Source: Notospermus geniculatus | Lineage: Eukaryota; Nemertea; Pilidiophora; Heteronemertea; Lineidae | Assembly: GCA_002633025.1 (NCBI GenBank) | Contig: NMRB01000026.1 | Span: 698,967-762,966 of the forward strand | DNA length: 64,000 bases | Direction of reading: 5' to 3' | In this document: piece by piece, positions 9,961-22,430 of the stretch | How the letters are laid out: each line of letters opens with the position of its first letter | How positions within the stretch are numbered: position 1 is the first letter of the stretch | Program-made: the position numbers and the translations under genes | The notes under the pieces: model-generated | What the model saw: only the letters and a program-made list of their open reading frames with translations | The model's database searches: none | What the model was told of the DNA's origin: nothing

Positions 9961-11899
9961 AGAGTGCCAGATGGCCGATCACGTGACTCGCGTGCCCGAA
10001 ACCGTTTATTTCTAACTAATTACGGACAGTGTTGATGAACCCCGCCACACATATCAGATATGAAAAAAGAAAGCCGAAAGCTGAAGTCATTGTATTGTTC
10101 AACAACAAAAGCGGCCATCTTGGAGGCTGCGACGATTGTTGGTTCAATTAGCCCGCTCGATGGAGGGACAAGTGACTTCCGAATACAGGTTTTTGTGAAG
10201 ATTACTCCGAGGAGCTGGCTGCGTTGGGGTGTAAAATAGACCCGTGGCCGCTTGATCCCTGGGTTGTAAAGTGTAAAGGATCTCATGCTCTGAAGCACAA
10301 GTTGCGGACCCGGGATAGCCCGTGACTGGGTGTGGTTTCGATCGTGAAATCTGATTGGCTAAAATTCCCAGCCGATGTGGCCTCAGAAAGTCAGTCGCCG
10401 ATTTGCACTGAATTTATCCTGACGCTGTAGCACAAGTTGCGTATTAAAAAGGCCCATGACTTGTGATTTAGAACTGGTTCCTGCCTTTGCCGCGGCGCTA
10501 CTGTCCGTTCCACGTAGCGGCAAAGAACCAGTCTAATTAAGATCATGAAGTCTGCGTTATCTGATTGGCTGATTCTCGCTGACGTGACCTCAGAAAATCA
10601 ACCGCCGATTCGCAGTAAAATCCTACGACATTGGCGACTGTAAAGCATTGATATGTACAGTCGTCGTTGAAAAAAAAGTCGACAGATTGTCCTAGCGGAA
10701 CCTAGTATCACCCCTCTTTAATTTGCACTCACTTGCCGATGGCACTTGTTTAATTACAGTCAAATACATGGCATGTTGGTGACACACTCCCTGGCAAACC
10801 TCGGGCTACGCGCTCCACGTGAGTGATGGGTATTGAGCCAATAGATCTATTGGGAATTTCAACCATTCGCTAGTCACAACACGTGCAACAGCGCAATTTG
10901 GAGGAAAGTGCCGGAAGACAAGTTGGTGGGTTAAGGAAAGGAATTGTTATTTTGTGTTCACCTGCTGCGCGTTAGAATCCGAATAATTTCTTGAATTTCA
11001 CGTTGGTTTCTACCAGTGTTTATCAAGTTTACGGTTCTTTTTCTCCAAGTTCGATCTGACACGATCGAATTTGGAACCGTTTCCGCAAAGGCGCGGTTCC
11101 ACGGGAGAATTTCTGGCGCAGTTTGATCTCTATGGGCAACTCTAACGACAGGAAACTATATAGGCAGTCGTTTTAATATGTCATTGGTCTCGGCGTAAGG
11201 GTAGACGCATACTTCTCCGCTTTGCGCTTGTGCCTTCCCTGTGTTGTGTGGTACCAATAATAAAATTACTTTTTCTACCACGCACTTGTAGGAAACGGAC
11301 AAGCGCAAAACGCAGCAAAGTATGGCCTAGCCAAAAATGGGAAGTCCATTGGGAGCCAACTCACGTGACCCTCAGTCCCAGAGTTCGCATCCGCAAGCCT
11401 GCATGAGTTCTCATTACATAAGGAATACCATATCGGGCGACATGGTATCAGTCTAGCCTAGTTGCTACTAGTGGCTGTGTGTGAATTGGACAGGATACCA
11501 GTCTTGGGTATTGGTTCCCGATGCTGCCGCCAGGGGAGGGATACAGAAGCATAGTGTGCAGCTTTAAAAAGAATAACAAAAACATCCCATCAACATTAAT
11601 AAAATTCCATAAAAATTAATGGCGTATTGAAGAATTCGGGTATATCATAATGGGGCCCTGTCCTAGTCGGTAAGGAGCCCTTCCCCTCAAGCGGTCCATC
11701 TGCCGAGGTTAAGCCCCTTCATCGGGTGCACACCCTCCTTTGTCAGGAGGAGAAGGTGACAGTGGGTTTCTTTCCCCCCGATCTGATTAGGGATAAGAAG
11801 GGTAACAAGAGATATTCAGAAAGGGCGTGAGGAATTTTTAGCTGTTTATAACTTTGTGGAAGGTCGTGTGCTGGGAGAGGGAGCGGGGAGATTACAGAG

Positions 11900-12300
11900 G
11901 AACATGTCTTCTGCGTCGATCATCAAAGACGTTAAGTCTTCACTCTTGTAGTTCGAGAAATCCGGTGATCCTCCGCCGTTCCCCAGTGCAGTTTTGTCTC
12001 TGCAGGGTGGTTGGTTCTGGCCGTAATTCCTTCATGTCGACTAGTCATCAGGGGACAGGTCTATAGGATGTGTTCAGGGGTTTGCTTGCCACTCCACATT
12101 CACAGTTGGCTGCGGCTCGTTGCTAGTCTCCAGGCCCAATTGCTATCTGTCGGAGATCTTCCATCACTCCAACAATTTTGTCTTTAGGGTGGTTGGTCCT
12201 GGCCAGAAATCCTGTTGACTGGTCGTCTGGGGACAGGTCTGTAGGATGTGTTCTGGGGTTTGCTCCACATTATTCACTTTGGCTGTAGCTCCGTCTTCTT
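11900..12300 (-). pseudogene. LINE retrotransposon 3'-end relic, two tandem fragments
   Basis: On the minus strand two successive segments (about 12290-12130 and 12110-11930) each translate to QTPEHILQTCP or QTPEHIL-TCPL, followed by an RTNH or GPTTLKTKL stretch and an EDLR/EDHR box. This spacing (a cysteine knuckle, then TPEHLLxxCP, then DLRxxAxFI) is typical of the C-terminal end of non-LTR retrotransposon polyproteins. Stops and frameshifts break both copies. There is no reverse-transcriptase core here, so these are dead 3' fragments. The superfamily is not assigned. Confidence 0.6.
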
Positions 12301-12579
12301 ATCATCTCAGTTGTTTGTTGAGTCGGCCGCGCCCTGTCCTGAGAAGGTATATCGAAACCTAGGCCTCTGCTGTTCATCTCGTTGAAACAGTCTTTGTCTT
12401 GGTTGCAGTCCGAGGTCTCCTCTCTCGGGACCGAGTCTGTAGCACATTGACCGGTCTTTGCGACACAGATTTTGAGACCGGTCCTGTTCGATTCCATTCA
12501 AAGCATCCCTCATGTTGGGAAGGCGCCTGCTTTCTCCCATCAAGCAGCGCACCAACACTTCTTTCAATCAAAGTTTCCT

Positions 12580-14040
12580 TTGGACCCATTATTCACACCA
12601 AGTCGTCAATCTGCGAGAGACCAGCATCTAACCTTTCCTCCTCCTTTTGAAAATAACTCAGAAAAGCGTTATTCATAATTGAAATAACACAAAAACAGGC
12701 GACAAATTTTAACTTCTTGTCGCCCTGATACGGGCACTCAGCCTCCACGCGCCATAAAGATATTAAGATTCGATTAGCTTGATTGACAAAGCGTAGGAAG
12801 AAAAGCCAAGACAATGGCTATTTTCTCTCCGGCAAGAGATGTTTTATCGGAGTATTTTATGTTTCTGTAAACTATAAAACTCGCCAAAGGCAGCTGAATT
12901 TTAAGGGGCGAGTAATCAGCCCTCGTTTCTCGTTTTTCGGCAGTTGAATGTGGCAGCTGCGTTCCCATGATCGGTGGAACGTAGATGGGTAATTATGGTC
13001 GGCGTTTTGCTGGAGGCGCGTGCGGAGCGCTGCTCCTGGTAAACAAGAACCCGAGTGAAACTGGTGTTCCGGGGTTCGGACCATCGATAGCCCCTGGAAA
13101 TGACGGGTACAAATCCGGCCATCGTAATCAGGGGGTAGTGGTCATCAGCGGACCTGTCTCAGCAGGGAAGCTTTGATCAAAAAGGCCCGGAAAATGCGAC
13201 CCTTCGGCGGAACGAACCGACCAAACGCGGCACGTGCTCTGTTCCGCCCTTTATAGGCACCTCTGCCCTTTGAACCACCCACCGTATTCAGGTGAGGACC
13301 TCCGCAACCAGTGCTGTAGAGGTTGACCAAAATAACGACCGGGCCAGGTGACCGACGGCCCTACGCCAACTTTCCCATCCCCTGTAAGTGTATAGATATG
13401 GGAAAAGGGCACCCTGACCAAAAGGGCAGGTGTTCACCGGGACCACCTCCCCCCCCAAAATTCGTCCCTGACTTTCCCCCCTAACCGCTTACTGATGGGT
13501 CCAGGGAGGGCAGGGCAGGTGCACCAGCCTCCTCCACCCTTCCTCGCATTGACTGGCTACCAAACGAACCGAGAAGGCTTTTGTAGATTCAAGTGAATAA
13601 TCTGAATATAAAATCGGGAAATTTTGACAGAGATCTTTGAGTGGGCGTATGGTTGGCCATGAATCGTGGAAGTCTGAATAGTGTTCGTGGCCTTGTTGAA
13701 CGGGGAACAATTCAAAGTGTAATTGGAGAGTTATGCGAAGGTCACAGAGGTCGGAGGGCGGAATTTGGAGGACTATCCTTACACTTGCAGTAATTCAAGA
13801 TATGAATGGCCACCGACTTCATTTCAGTTTGACAGTGATGGTTCAGTTTTCAGTGAGGGAGGGGTCAAAACGCGACCGATGTAATTTGTTGTTATGATGT
13901 TCAAAGTTAGTCTGAGAAGGTTGGAAGGATTCGCATTCCGAATCAATCTCGTTCGGGCGAGATTTCACGAGTTTTGGAGATTCGTGGGGTTGGCTGAAAT
14001 TAACGCAATGTCATCTGGAAAGCAGAGCCAATAGAATCTA
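12580..14040. other. No supported gene
   Basis: Open frames here are short and overlap on both strands, with no acceptor/donor support or recognisable motif. A C-rich segment (13440-13520) and a CAGCTG/E-box-bearing stretch (12890-12960) are the only things I note. Confidence 0.45.
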
Positions 14041-14043
14041 ATA

Positions 14044-14087
14044 TTGACAACCGGAAGTAGTCAAGCTGGACATGCGCAGGAGGTTGC
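14044..14087. repeat. Dispersed 44-bp repeat, copy 1
   Basis: TTGACAACCGGAAGTAGTCA, then a short link and GGACATGCGCAGGAGGTTGC. A nearly identical copy sits at 50525-50568. It contains an ETS-type CCGGAAGT and an NRF1-like GCGCA, but a piece of a dispersed repeat is the simpler explanation. Confidence 0.75.
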
Positions 14088-14612
14088 GTCATAACGTCAG
14101 ACTCGGATCTGTTTCGGATTGATCCCGAATATGGTTTGGGTCGTCGTTTTATAATCCACAACAAGATGACGTCGTCATGTGAGTGTGGCGACCTCAATAG
14201 CCTTCGGTGATGAACTGAACCAAACCATTCATAATTGATAACAAATTACATCCATTTTCCTCACAAGAAAGGAGATTATAATCATCCTTCGCTTGTTACT
14301 TTCCTGTTTTCAATGTGACGGGTACCCTACCTCCTGCCCGAAGAATCGTCACAGGACCAGCACGCGTGCATCTCTTGTCATTCTTTGTCACAGTGCCGGT
14401 TGACCGACGATGTCTCCGAGCTAGATATGACAAAATAATTGTCATTTGACAATGTTACACGTTGAAGCGCTCCGCATGACTTTTTTCAAGATCTGCCATG
14501 CTTCAGAGAACTTAATCGCCGTCGAATCGTGCAGATTACTCAACTCGCACGCAAGATCACGCGAGGCCCACGCGCCGCCATTGTTTACCAACATGGCCGC
14601 CAACATGTCCCA

Positions 14613-16860
14613 GTGACGGAGCAGGAGGTATGACATATGGTCGGAGTTGATCGTCGGTGTATGACACTTGTTTCAACAAACATTCGAATGATGTGCAGGT
14701 CTCTTCATTCCCTGCGGCTTCCATCCGTTACAGTGGGCATCTAACTGATACTTTTTCAGTTTTCGTCCTGCAGGAATCACCCATGTCAGGGCAGACCGCC
14801 CCGTTGAAAGGCAATCTCGCAGAATCTCATGAGAACACTCGAGAATCGCAAGGCAGTGACTGATCAAGCCTCTTCCTCGCCACCATCCTGAGGTAGTCAG
14901 TGTGGTTCTTAGCACTCGTTCCATACGTCACCGTACACGAACTGATGACGTAGGGAGCGAGTGCGAAGAATGGCCTAGGCCTTGCGACACGGGCGGGCCC
15001 AAATCTTGGATATTGTGCCGTTGGCTAAACATAAATTCGGATGAGGAAAACATAGTTGGTGGGACAGCATTTGTCGCTGAGAGAATGAAGATGGCAGAGA
15101 ATGATTGACAACAGAAAATTTATGTTGTCAAAAACACAATGTAAAAATTGAACTGATGAACTGCCCCCCGTTGCCGAATGACGCAAGGGCAGCCAAGCAT
15201 TACTTTCTGGTTTCAGGATGACAATTATCTTTATACCAAGCCTGATACAATGTTTGGTAGCAATAATGATAGTCTAAGCTACAGAAGATGACTGGACGCC
15301 GCCAATTTACCAATTACTAGTCTGGTCATGATAATATGTTACCAACGGTCGCGTCACAGCACAGTGGGTATCTTTGTGTCAATCAAAAATAGAGACCACA
15401 CGACCCGCGTTGTTATCTAACATGCTGTGACTCTTTTGTAGCATCTTTTCATGGGTTTTGGTGGAAAGTTTGGGCCCTAAGCCCCTTTATTTGTTGCCAT
15501 CGCAATAATGGCAGGTGAGAACGATTTTGAAATATTCAATATTATTAGTTTGAAAGGTTTGTTAGATAGATCTACTTGTTGAGTTCGGCAAACTTTGAAA
15601 AGAACAAAGATCCCATGGTTCGAACCTCATTGACAGTATTTCATCAGTAGGCCTGTCTCGCGCAGCCAGCCGTTTTGCTCCACAGTAAAGCAAGGTTCAT
15701 TGGCACACGGATTTTGTCCGGTTCATGTCCGTAAAAAATCTATCAAATGGACTTCAGCGTTGTCGTATCCGGAAAACTGGGGACAAACGGACTGGAAACG
15801 GATCGGATCCGTGTGCCAATGAACCTTGCTTAATGCTACACATTAACGGATTCCCAGATTCGAAACAGCGGCTGGGTGACCAAGACTCAGTAGACCTGCC
15901 TTCACTTCAACGTGCACCGGTCGGTGATCAGTGAAATTTCAAAGACTCCTTCAGCATCATGCCTGGGGCTGTCGTCTGTCGGTACAACCCCCATAATGAC
16001 GAATTCCGTAAATAAAAGCCATTGATTTCAGGAAATCGAGGCGAATTCTTACATTTGTTGCATTCGCCAACGGCCATCCTCCAACTCGGGGTCAAAGTTC
16101 AACATGATTCAAACAAGCCTGCTTTTGTTGCTGACGAACATCGAAGGACGTGAATCAAATCGATTTGATGTTTGAATTCTTTTGTAATTAACGAGATGCA
16201 TCAACCCGAATCTCGTACTCACGAGACTTGACCATACGCGACAACGAGAGGTATCTTCTTGCCAAAACGGCGCTTATCTTGATGCTACACAATAAAAACA
16301 AAAAATATAAATCTTTTAATAGCGTTTTCCATAGTCTCAAAGCACTTCACTTTTATAATACCCCCGTCTCTCCAGAAGACTCTGGGGGACTGAAGGAGCA
16401 GTTCTTTTAAAGCGCATCACTTGATCCTTTCAGACAAGTTGAGACTCAGGCAGCAATCGAACCCATGGTCATGAGCTCTCGGTCTCGAGTTGTCCCACGA
16501 CAAACCTTCCCTTCGCTCTTTAAAACTGTGTTTCTGGGAGAACTCACATTTTGATCGTTTCCTCCGTTGATGAGGGGGAAATACCTCGTTTCAGTCATTG
16601 AACACAGTAGTATCGTTTTTCGCCTGGAACAGCATCACTCAAAGGCATTCCAAGTGACGACCATACCTGGCTCAGAAGGCCGCTCAACCTGATTCAAGTG
16701 TCCAGGCGCGTGTCGCTGACACGGGCGGACCACGCGAGCCACTTCATGCGGTCAATGGAGAGTCGGGTGGAGCTTTTTGGCGGCGAAAGCCAGAAAACCG
16801 GACATCTCAAAGTCCAGAAATGCCATACAACACTCAGTGAACGCAGGGCTCACGAATTCG
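14613..16860. repeat. 2.1-kb direct duplication, copy 1
   Basis: Begins GTGACGGAGCAGGAGG and matches 16862-18961 almost base for base over its length, apart from small indels and a 145-base insertion (element plus target duplication) at 15686-15833. Copy 1 is directly followed by a single N at 16861, at which copy 2 begins. That layout suggests two unmerged haplotype contig ends rather than a true tandem repeat. No conserved gene is visible in it. Confidence 0.92.
15689..15830. mobile_element. 142-bp MITE with TAA target duplication
   Basis: The terminal inverted repeats AGCAAGGTTCATTGGCACAC and GTGTGCCAATGAACCTTGCT are perfect over 20 or more bases. TAA flanks both sides (15686-15688 and 15831-15833). 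The second copy of this locus (near 17932) has CAGTAATGCTACAC with a single TAA and no insert, so the empty site is visible in the same window. A TAA/TTA duplication is typical of PIF/Harbinger-type elements. There is no coding capacity. Confidence 0.92.
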
Positions 16861-16861
16861 N

Positions 16862-18961
16862 GTGACGGAGCAGGAGGTATGACATATGGTCGGAGTTGAT
16901 CGTCGGTGTATGACACTTGTTTCAACAAACATTCGAATGATGCGCAGGTCTCTTCATTCCCTGCAGCTTCCATCCGTTACAGTGGGCATCTAACTGATAC
17001 TTTTTCAGTTTTCGTCCTGCAGGAATCGCCCATGTCAGGGCAGACCGCCCCGTTGAAAGGCAATCTCGCAGAATCTCATGAGAACACTCGAGAATCGCAA
17101 GGTGGCAGTGACTGATCAAGCCTCTTCCTCGCCACCATCCAGAGGTAGTCAGTGTGGTTCTTAGCACTCGTTCCATACGTCACCGTACACAAACTGATGA
17201 CGTAGGGAGCGAGTGCGAAGAATGGCCTAGGCCTTGCGACACGGGCGGGTTCCAGATCTTGGATTTGTGCCGTTGGCAAACACAAATTCGGATGAGGAAA
17301 ACATAGTTGGTGGGACTGCATTTGTCGCTGAGAGCATGAAGATGGCAGAGAATGGTTGACAACAGAAAATTTATGTTGTCAAAAACACAATGTAAAAATT
17401 GAACTGATGAACTGCCCCCCGTTGCCGAATGACGCAAGGGCAGCCAAGCATTACTTTCTGGTTTCAGGATGACAATTATCTTTATACCAAGCCTGATACA
17501 ATGTTTGGTAGCAATAATGATAGTCTAAGCTACAGAGGATGACTGGATGCCGCCAATTTACCAATTACTAGTCTGGTCATGATAATATGTTACCAACCGT
17601 TGGTCGCGTCACAGCACAGTGGGTATCTTGTGTCACTCAAAAATAGAGACCACACGACCCGCGTTGTTATCTAACATGCTGTGACTCTTTTGTACCATCT
17701 TTTCATGGGATTTGGTAGAAAGTTTTGGCCCTAAGCCCCTTTATTTGTTGCCATGGTAATAATGCCAGGTGAACGATTTTGAAATATTCAATATTATTAG
17801 TTTGAAAGGTTTGCTAGATACTTGTTGAGTTCGGCAAACTTTGAAAAGAAAAGCTCCCATGGTTCGAACCTCATTGACAGTATTTCAGCAGTAGGCCTAG
17901 TCTCGCGCAGCCGGCCGTTTTGCTCCGCAGTAATGCTACACATTATCGGATCCCCAGATTCGAAACAGCGGCTGGGTGACCGAGACTGCAGTAGACCTGC
18001 TTTCACTTCAACGTGCACCGGTCGGTGACCAGTGAAATTTCAAAGACTCCTTCAGCATCATGCCTGGGGCTGTCGTCTGTCGGTACAACCCCCATAATGA
18101 CGAATTCCGTAAATAAAAGCCATTGATTTCAGGAAATCGAGGCGAATTCTTACATTTGTTGCATTCGCCAACGACCATCCTCCAACTCGGGGTCAAAGTT
18201 CAACATGATTCAAACAAGCCTGCTTTTGTTGCTGACGAACATCGAAGGACGTGAATCAAATCGATTTGATGTTTGAATTCTTTTGTAATTAACGAGATGC
18301 ATCAACCCGAATCTCGTACTCACGAGACTTGACCATACGCGACAACGAGGGGTATCTTCTTGCCAAAACGGCGCTTATCTTGATGCTACACAATAAAAAC
18401 AAAAAATATAAATCTTTTAATAGCGTTTTCCACAGTCTCAAAGCACTTCACTTTTATAATACCCCCGTCTCTCCAGAAGACTTTCTGGGGGACTGAAGGA
18501 GCAGTTCTTTTAAAGCGCATCTTGGTCCTTTCAGACAAGTTGAGACTCAGGCAGCAATCGAACCCATGGTCATGAGCTCTCGGTCTCGAGTTGCCCCACG
18601 ACAAACCTTCCCTTCGCTCTTTAAAACTGTGTTTCTGGGAGAACTCACATTTTGATAGTTTCCTCCGTTGATGAGGGGGAAATACCTCGTTTCAGTCATT
18701 GAACACAGTAGTATCGTTTTTCGCCTGGAACAGCATCACTCAAAGGCATTCCAAGTTACGACCATACCTGGCTCAGAAGGCCGCTCAACCTGATTCAAGT
18801 GGCCAGGCGCGTGTCGCTGACACGGGCGGACCACGCGAGCCACTTCATGCGGTCAATGGAGAGTCGGGTGGAGCTTTTTGGCGGCGAAAGTCAGAAAACC
18901 GGACACCTCAAAGTCCAGAAATGCCATACAACACTCAGTGAACTCGGGGCTCCCGAATTCG
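16862..18961. repeat. 2.1-kb direct duplication, copy 2
   Basis: Homologous to 14613-16860 without the 142-bp MITE. It continues past the end of copy 1 into unique sequence after GAATTCGGACGG, as expected if copy 1 is the overlapping end of another contig. Substitutions and 1-10 base indels are spread along it, consistent with allelic divergence. Confidence 0.92.
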
Positions 18962-19519
18962 GACGGTCAAGGCGGGTCTTGGCTGACTTCGTCCGCGTCT
19001 GTAGGGGAAGGGGCTCGTGTATACCTTAGTACCTTTTGCATTGGAATTGTTGAAGTTTTAGTCCGAACATTCTTCGGGAGGAATGTCCCGGCCAAGTTTT
19101 GCTCATGCCCGACATGAGACAACACAGTTAAATGAGACTGATGTCATTGTGTCTGCCCGAATAAAAACGATGAATCAGTTCAAAACAAACACACATTATA
19201 AAACATAAATTTTCGCATATTAAATATGATAATTATGGTGAATAATTATATTACTATGAAATGTTTGCGAGTGGATTAATAATTGAAAGATTTGCCTTCG
19301 GGTTGAGATGATTATTCACATAATTATCGGGGCGTTTTTGGTGCTAATTGTCATAAATAGATTTTTGAAGATTCATGGCGGCGGCCTGTAGATGACGTCA
19401 AAACCATTAATTGGTGACTCATTACTTTGTGGTCGTCTGCTGGTGGGTAAGAAGGACGCAAACAAGATCACGTGGATGTCATTTGTTTTGTTCTTGAGCT
19501 CAGCTTACGTTGTTCGTAA

Positions 19520-19800
19520 TTTCGGCCTTTCTACCTGGCGCATTTCGAAAACAACATTTCCAAAACATTTCAAAAACATCCAGCTGCAACATTTCCAAAA
19601 TACCGTTGTTTTCGGTTTGTTGCACAGTGTGGACTGGATCTGAAACTTTTGCAAAATAATTTGAAAACATGTTTTGATACTGTTGCAGAGTGTAGACCAA
19701 CCCCGAAACAAGCCGCAACATTTCCAAAACAGTTTTGAAAATGTGTTGTCGCAGAAATGTTTTGAAAATGTTGATGGTGTAGACAGGCCTTAATAGTGTC
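19520..19800. mobile_element. Decayed inverted-repeat element rich in AACATTTCCAAAAC
   Basis: Many AACATTTCCAAAAC and GTTTTGAAAATG motifs occur in both orientations, and the right end is GGTGTAGACAGGCCTTA. That terminus resembles Harbinger-like MITEs (compare GTGTAAACCCACCT at 28227-28240). The matching left end is not visible, so it is probably truncated. Confidence 0.45.
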
Positions 19801-19939
19801 GGTCCACAAATCAAAATTACCTTTATTTATGAAAGAGTTAGGTCATCTTGCTGTAGCAACAACTATATGGGATTGTGACATTGGCAAATCTATCAGCGGC
19901 GAACATGACGAAGTTTTGATACTAGGCCTAATCTACTGT

Positions 19940-20076
19940 ATGCACCAAGCAAAGATTATCTTGAACTCAGGTTCAGCCACAACTTTTCAATTGTTCAGGT
20001 TTGCCAGGGCATGATGTGACAATGGAAAAGTTGTGGGCTCAACCTGAGTTCAAGATAATCTTCGTTTGGCGCATGC
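19940..20076. repeat. Foldback element
   Basis: The left arm GATTATCTTGAACTCAGGTT and right arm AACCTGAGTTCAAGATAATC are exact complements, with an inner pair CCACAACTTTTC / GAAAAGTTGTGG. Total about 137 bases. Confidence 0.9.
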
Positions 20077-20099
20077 GGCCCTAAAAATCATCGACTGTT

Positions 20100-20250
20100 A
20101 AGCGGGTGATCCACTGTCGCGATTTGGGCTTGAGACGGGGTTGCGGTCCCTTGCGATCGCCTTATATGGCAATCGGAAGTCCTTATAAGGTAACCGCAAG
20201 GGAACGCAACCGCGTCTCAAGCAAAAATCGCGACAGTGGATCACCCGCTT
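20100..20250. repeat. Foldback element
   Basis: The arms AAGCGGGTGATCCACTGTCG and CGACAGTGGATCACCCGCTT are perfect, and the inner part (CTTGAGACGGGGTTGCG / CGCAACCGCGTCTCAAG) also pairs. 151 bases, only 23 bases after the previous foldback. A small inverted repeat, TTGGAGGAAT...ATTCCTCCAA (20262-20290), follows it. Confidence 0.92.
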
Positions 20251-20299
20251 TACATGAAACCTTGGAGGAATGACAGTATAATTCCTCCAAGATGAAACA

Positions 20300-22340
20300 A
20301 ATGACTTTTAGGCCCTTTTTCTAAAAGTTATTTGTAGAAGTCATCTGCAGATGGATGAAATAAAGTTTATGTCACAGACGTCGATAGGCCTAGTAATAAT
20401 GTCATCAAATTGATTGGAAACTATCAATGATTGCTGGTAGAGCCGCTATTCTACGGAAAACTAACTGAGTTATACACGTAGGCCTAGTTATATAATAACC
20501 AAGAACCATGAGTAGACCCAAATGGACCATGATGATCCTACTTTTAGGCCTAGTATTGGTACTATAAAGTCAATGAATTATTAAGAGTCAACGAATGGTC
20601 TGCACTCTGACGATCCGTCATAATAAAAGTCACAAAGCAATCGACAATATCAAACAATCAAAATTAATATTGATCATCAACAATTATTTGAAACAATAAA
20701 GAATGATTATGCATAGCATCAACAGTGGTGAAACAATGGGAGTCACATGTCAGTGGGGAATTAGTCAGTCGATGAAGCCATTGTTGGACTTCTTTTCACG
20801 TTGAATTCACTTCATCTGAAGGTGTTACAGTTTCTCGAGTGTGTTACGTGTTTTCGATTGGCAGATCAAGAGGGGTTTAACATCACGCCATCTGTCACGA
20901 TTTTTGTCCAAATTGTCTGCGATCGGCAAAATTTTTGTTTACTTTGGGGGTATTTTATTAAAAAAATTACTCACCAGACTCCGAGATGCCTGTCTTTACG
21001 AAATCCAATTTTCCGACACTTTTCTCCGCCAGACGATATCGAGGCAAATGGGTGGGTATAAAGTACAAATCCAACGGAATCGCGATGATAATTCTCGTAC
21101 AATCCTACTGTGACTGGTTGGCAGGAGCACTCTGACAGGAGTAAGAGGCCCATATGCCACCAGTTCCCTTTTATAGCAGCACCCCGGAGTCTGCAATTAT
21201 TATGCAAATGAGACCGCCGATCTTTTCTCGGACATAATCGCGGGCACGAGCGCGAGCGACCATCTGTCGCCGAATGACTTGCCTCACTCGAAACAAATAG
21301 AAACTTTCAGGCTTTTAAAGACCACACTTCATCATTATTTACTATATTTCTGAAATTTTGGTCGAGATGGAATCGTTATTGGTGTAAAAGCTTAAACGAG
21401 GAAACCGTAGAGCGCCCCTAATTATTTTTTTCTGATATCTCAATATTAGAGTTCTCGCATTGTCATTAGCGTAATTAACTTTTTGATGTCTGCCACGCGC
21501 AGTTTTCATGGGGAAGAGACATTTTCATTTTCCCATCGGAGGGAATTTGTGGGAAATTTTCCCGAACTTGGGAACATCTCGCGTCTATGTCATTTCGGAA
21601 TCATGGGTCCCACTTTCCAATATTAGGCCTTGACGAATTTCTTTTTGTGTGTGAAATTTACAGAGTGCAATGAATTCGACGATTTTGAACTTTCGGATGG
21701 ATTATGCCAAAAATACCCTGTCTTATTTATTTTTGATTAGGCATATTGCAAAATCACTCTTTAAGTTTAATTCGGACATCATTCTCTTCTGTTTATTGCA
21801 TGACTTAAGACAAATGGTCATCCCTCCTTATAATGGTCCGTGGTTGAAGAAAGCGACAGATGGCTCAGCGCGGCCATCTTGAATCAGCTCCAACCACCCT
21901 GCGAAATCTAAGACAAAAAATACCCTATGACAGGATGGATGGCACCAATTAGCCGAATACGACCACAGCATGATAAATGTAACATATCTCGGCAAAGTTA
22001 TATCAAAAATCACCTTCTCGTATATGAAAAAGACCAACAGATGGTCCGTCGACCTGAGGCAGCCGATAGGAGGTCACGTGACACGATTAACGCGGCGCGC
22101 GCCCTGTCATATTCTTTAGTGCACTTGTTGTAAGGCACTTGCTTCGGCAATTAATTTTGATTATCTGATATCGCTGATTTATGCAAGTTTCCATTCGCTC
22201 TGTTTGGAGGATAAGTCCCCATATGCCGTCAAATATCGGGTCCGAGCCTTCAAAACGCTGATGTGCACCCAGGCTCAGGTCCTACTGCAATCAGTGACTG
22301 AGTTTGGCACTAGGCACATCACGCACCGATCTGCGTTTCT
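20300..22340. other. No supported gene
   Basis: AT-rich flank with a CpG-richer patch around 21210-21260. Frames are short and shadowed. No conserved motif or splice-bounded exon was recognised. Confidence 0.45.
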
Positions 22341-22347
22341 TGGCTGT

Positions 22348-22430
22348 CAGAGCGAGAGTGGCGCAATGGAAATATCGGCGCCTGTCACCTCTGATGTTCC
22401 GGGTTCAATCTCCGCGCTGACCCGCTTTCA
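22348..22430 (+). repeat. tRNA-derived SINE head
   Basis: A-box-like GAGTGGCGCAATGG and B-box-like GGGTTCAATCTCC are 40 bases apart, joined by ATCGGCGCCTGTCACCTCTG. The same joining sequence occurs in the SINEs at 23338, 30474 and 52837, so all four belong to one family. Confidence 0.65.

Larger units (their letters stand above)
8881..11899. other. Gene-free repeat-bearing interval
   Basis: Apart from the features listed, this stretch holds short foldbacks (10455-10545, arms CTGGTTCCTGCCTTTGCCGC and GCGGCAAAGAACCAG; and 11208-11325, arms CGCTTTGCGCTTGT and ACAAGCGCAAAACG) and a diverged pair TGATTGGCT...CAGAAA (10352 and 10561). No splice-bounded conserved frame was found. Confidence 0.5.

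Noticed and set aside
11650-11790. Possible 5S rRNA-like segment (GCCGAGGTTAAGCCCC...CGGG)
   Set aside because: Only a short likeness to the internal control region of 5S rRNA; flanking stems and length do not fit.
12980-13180. Plus frame of 63 codons at 12985
   Set aside because: Short, begins without context, and has no conserved residues; its neighbours on the other strand are equally open.
16563-16590. TTGATGAGGGGGAAATACC as a hammerhead core
   Set aside because: No helix II between the box and GAAA, and no flanking stems.
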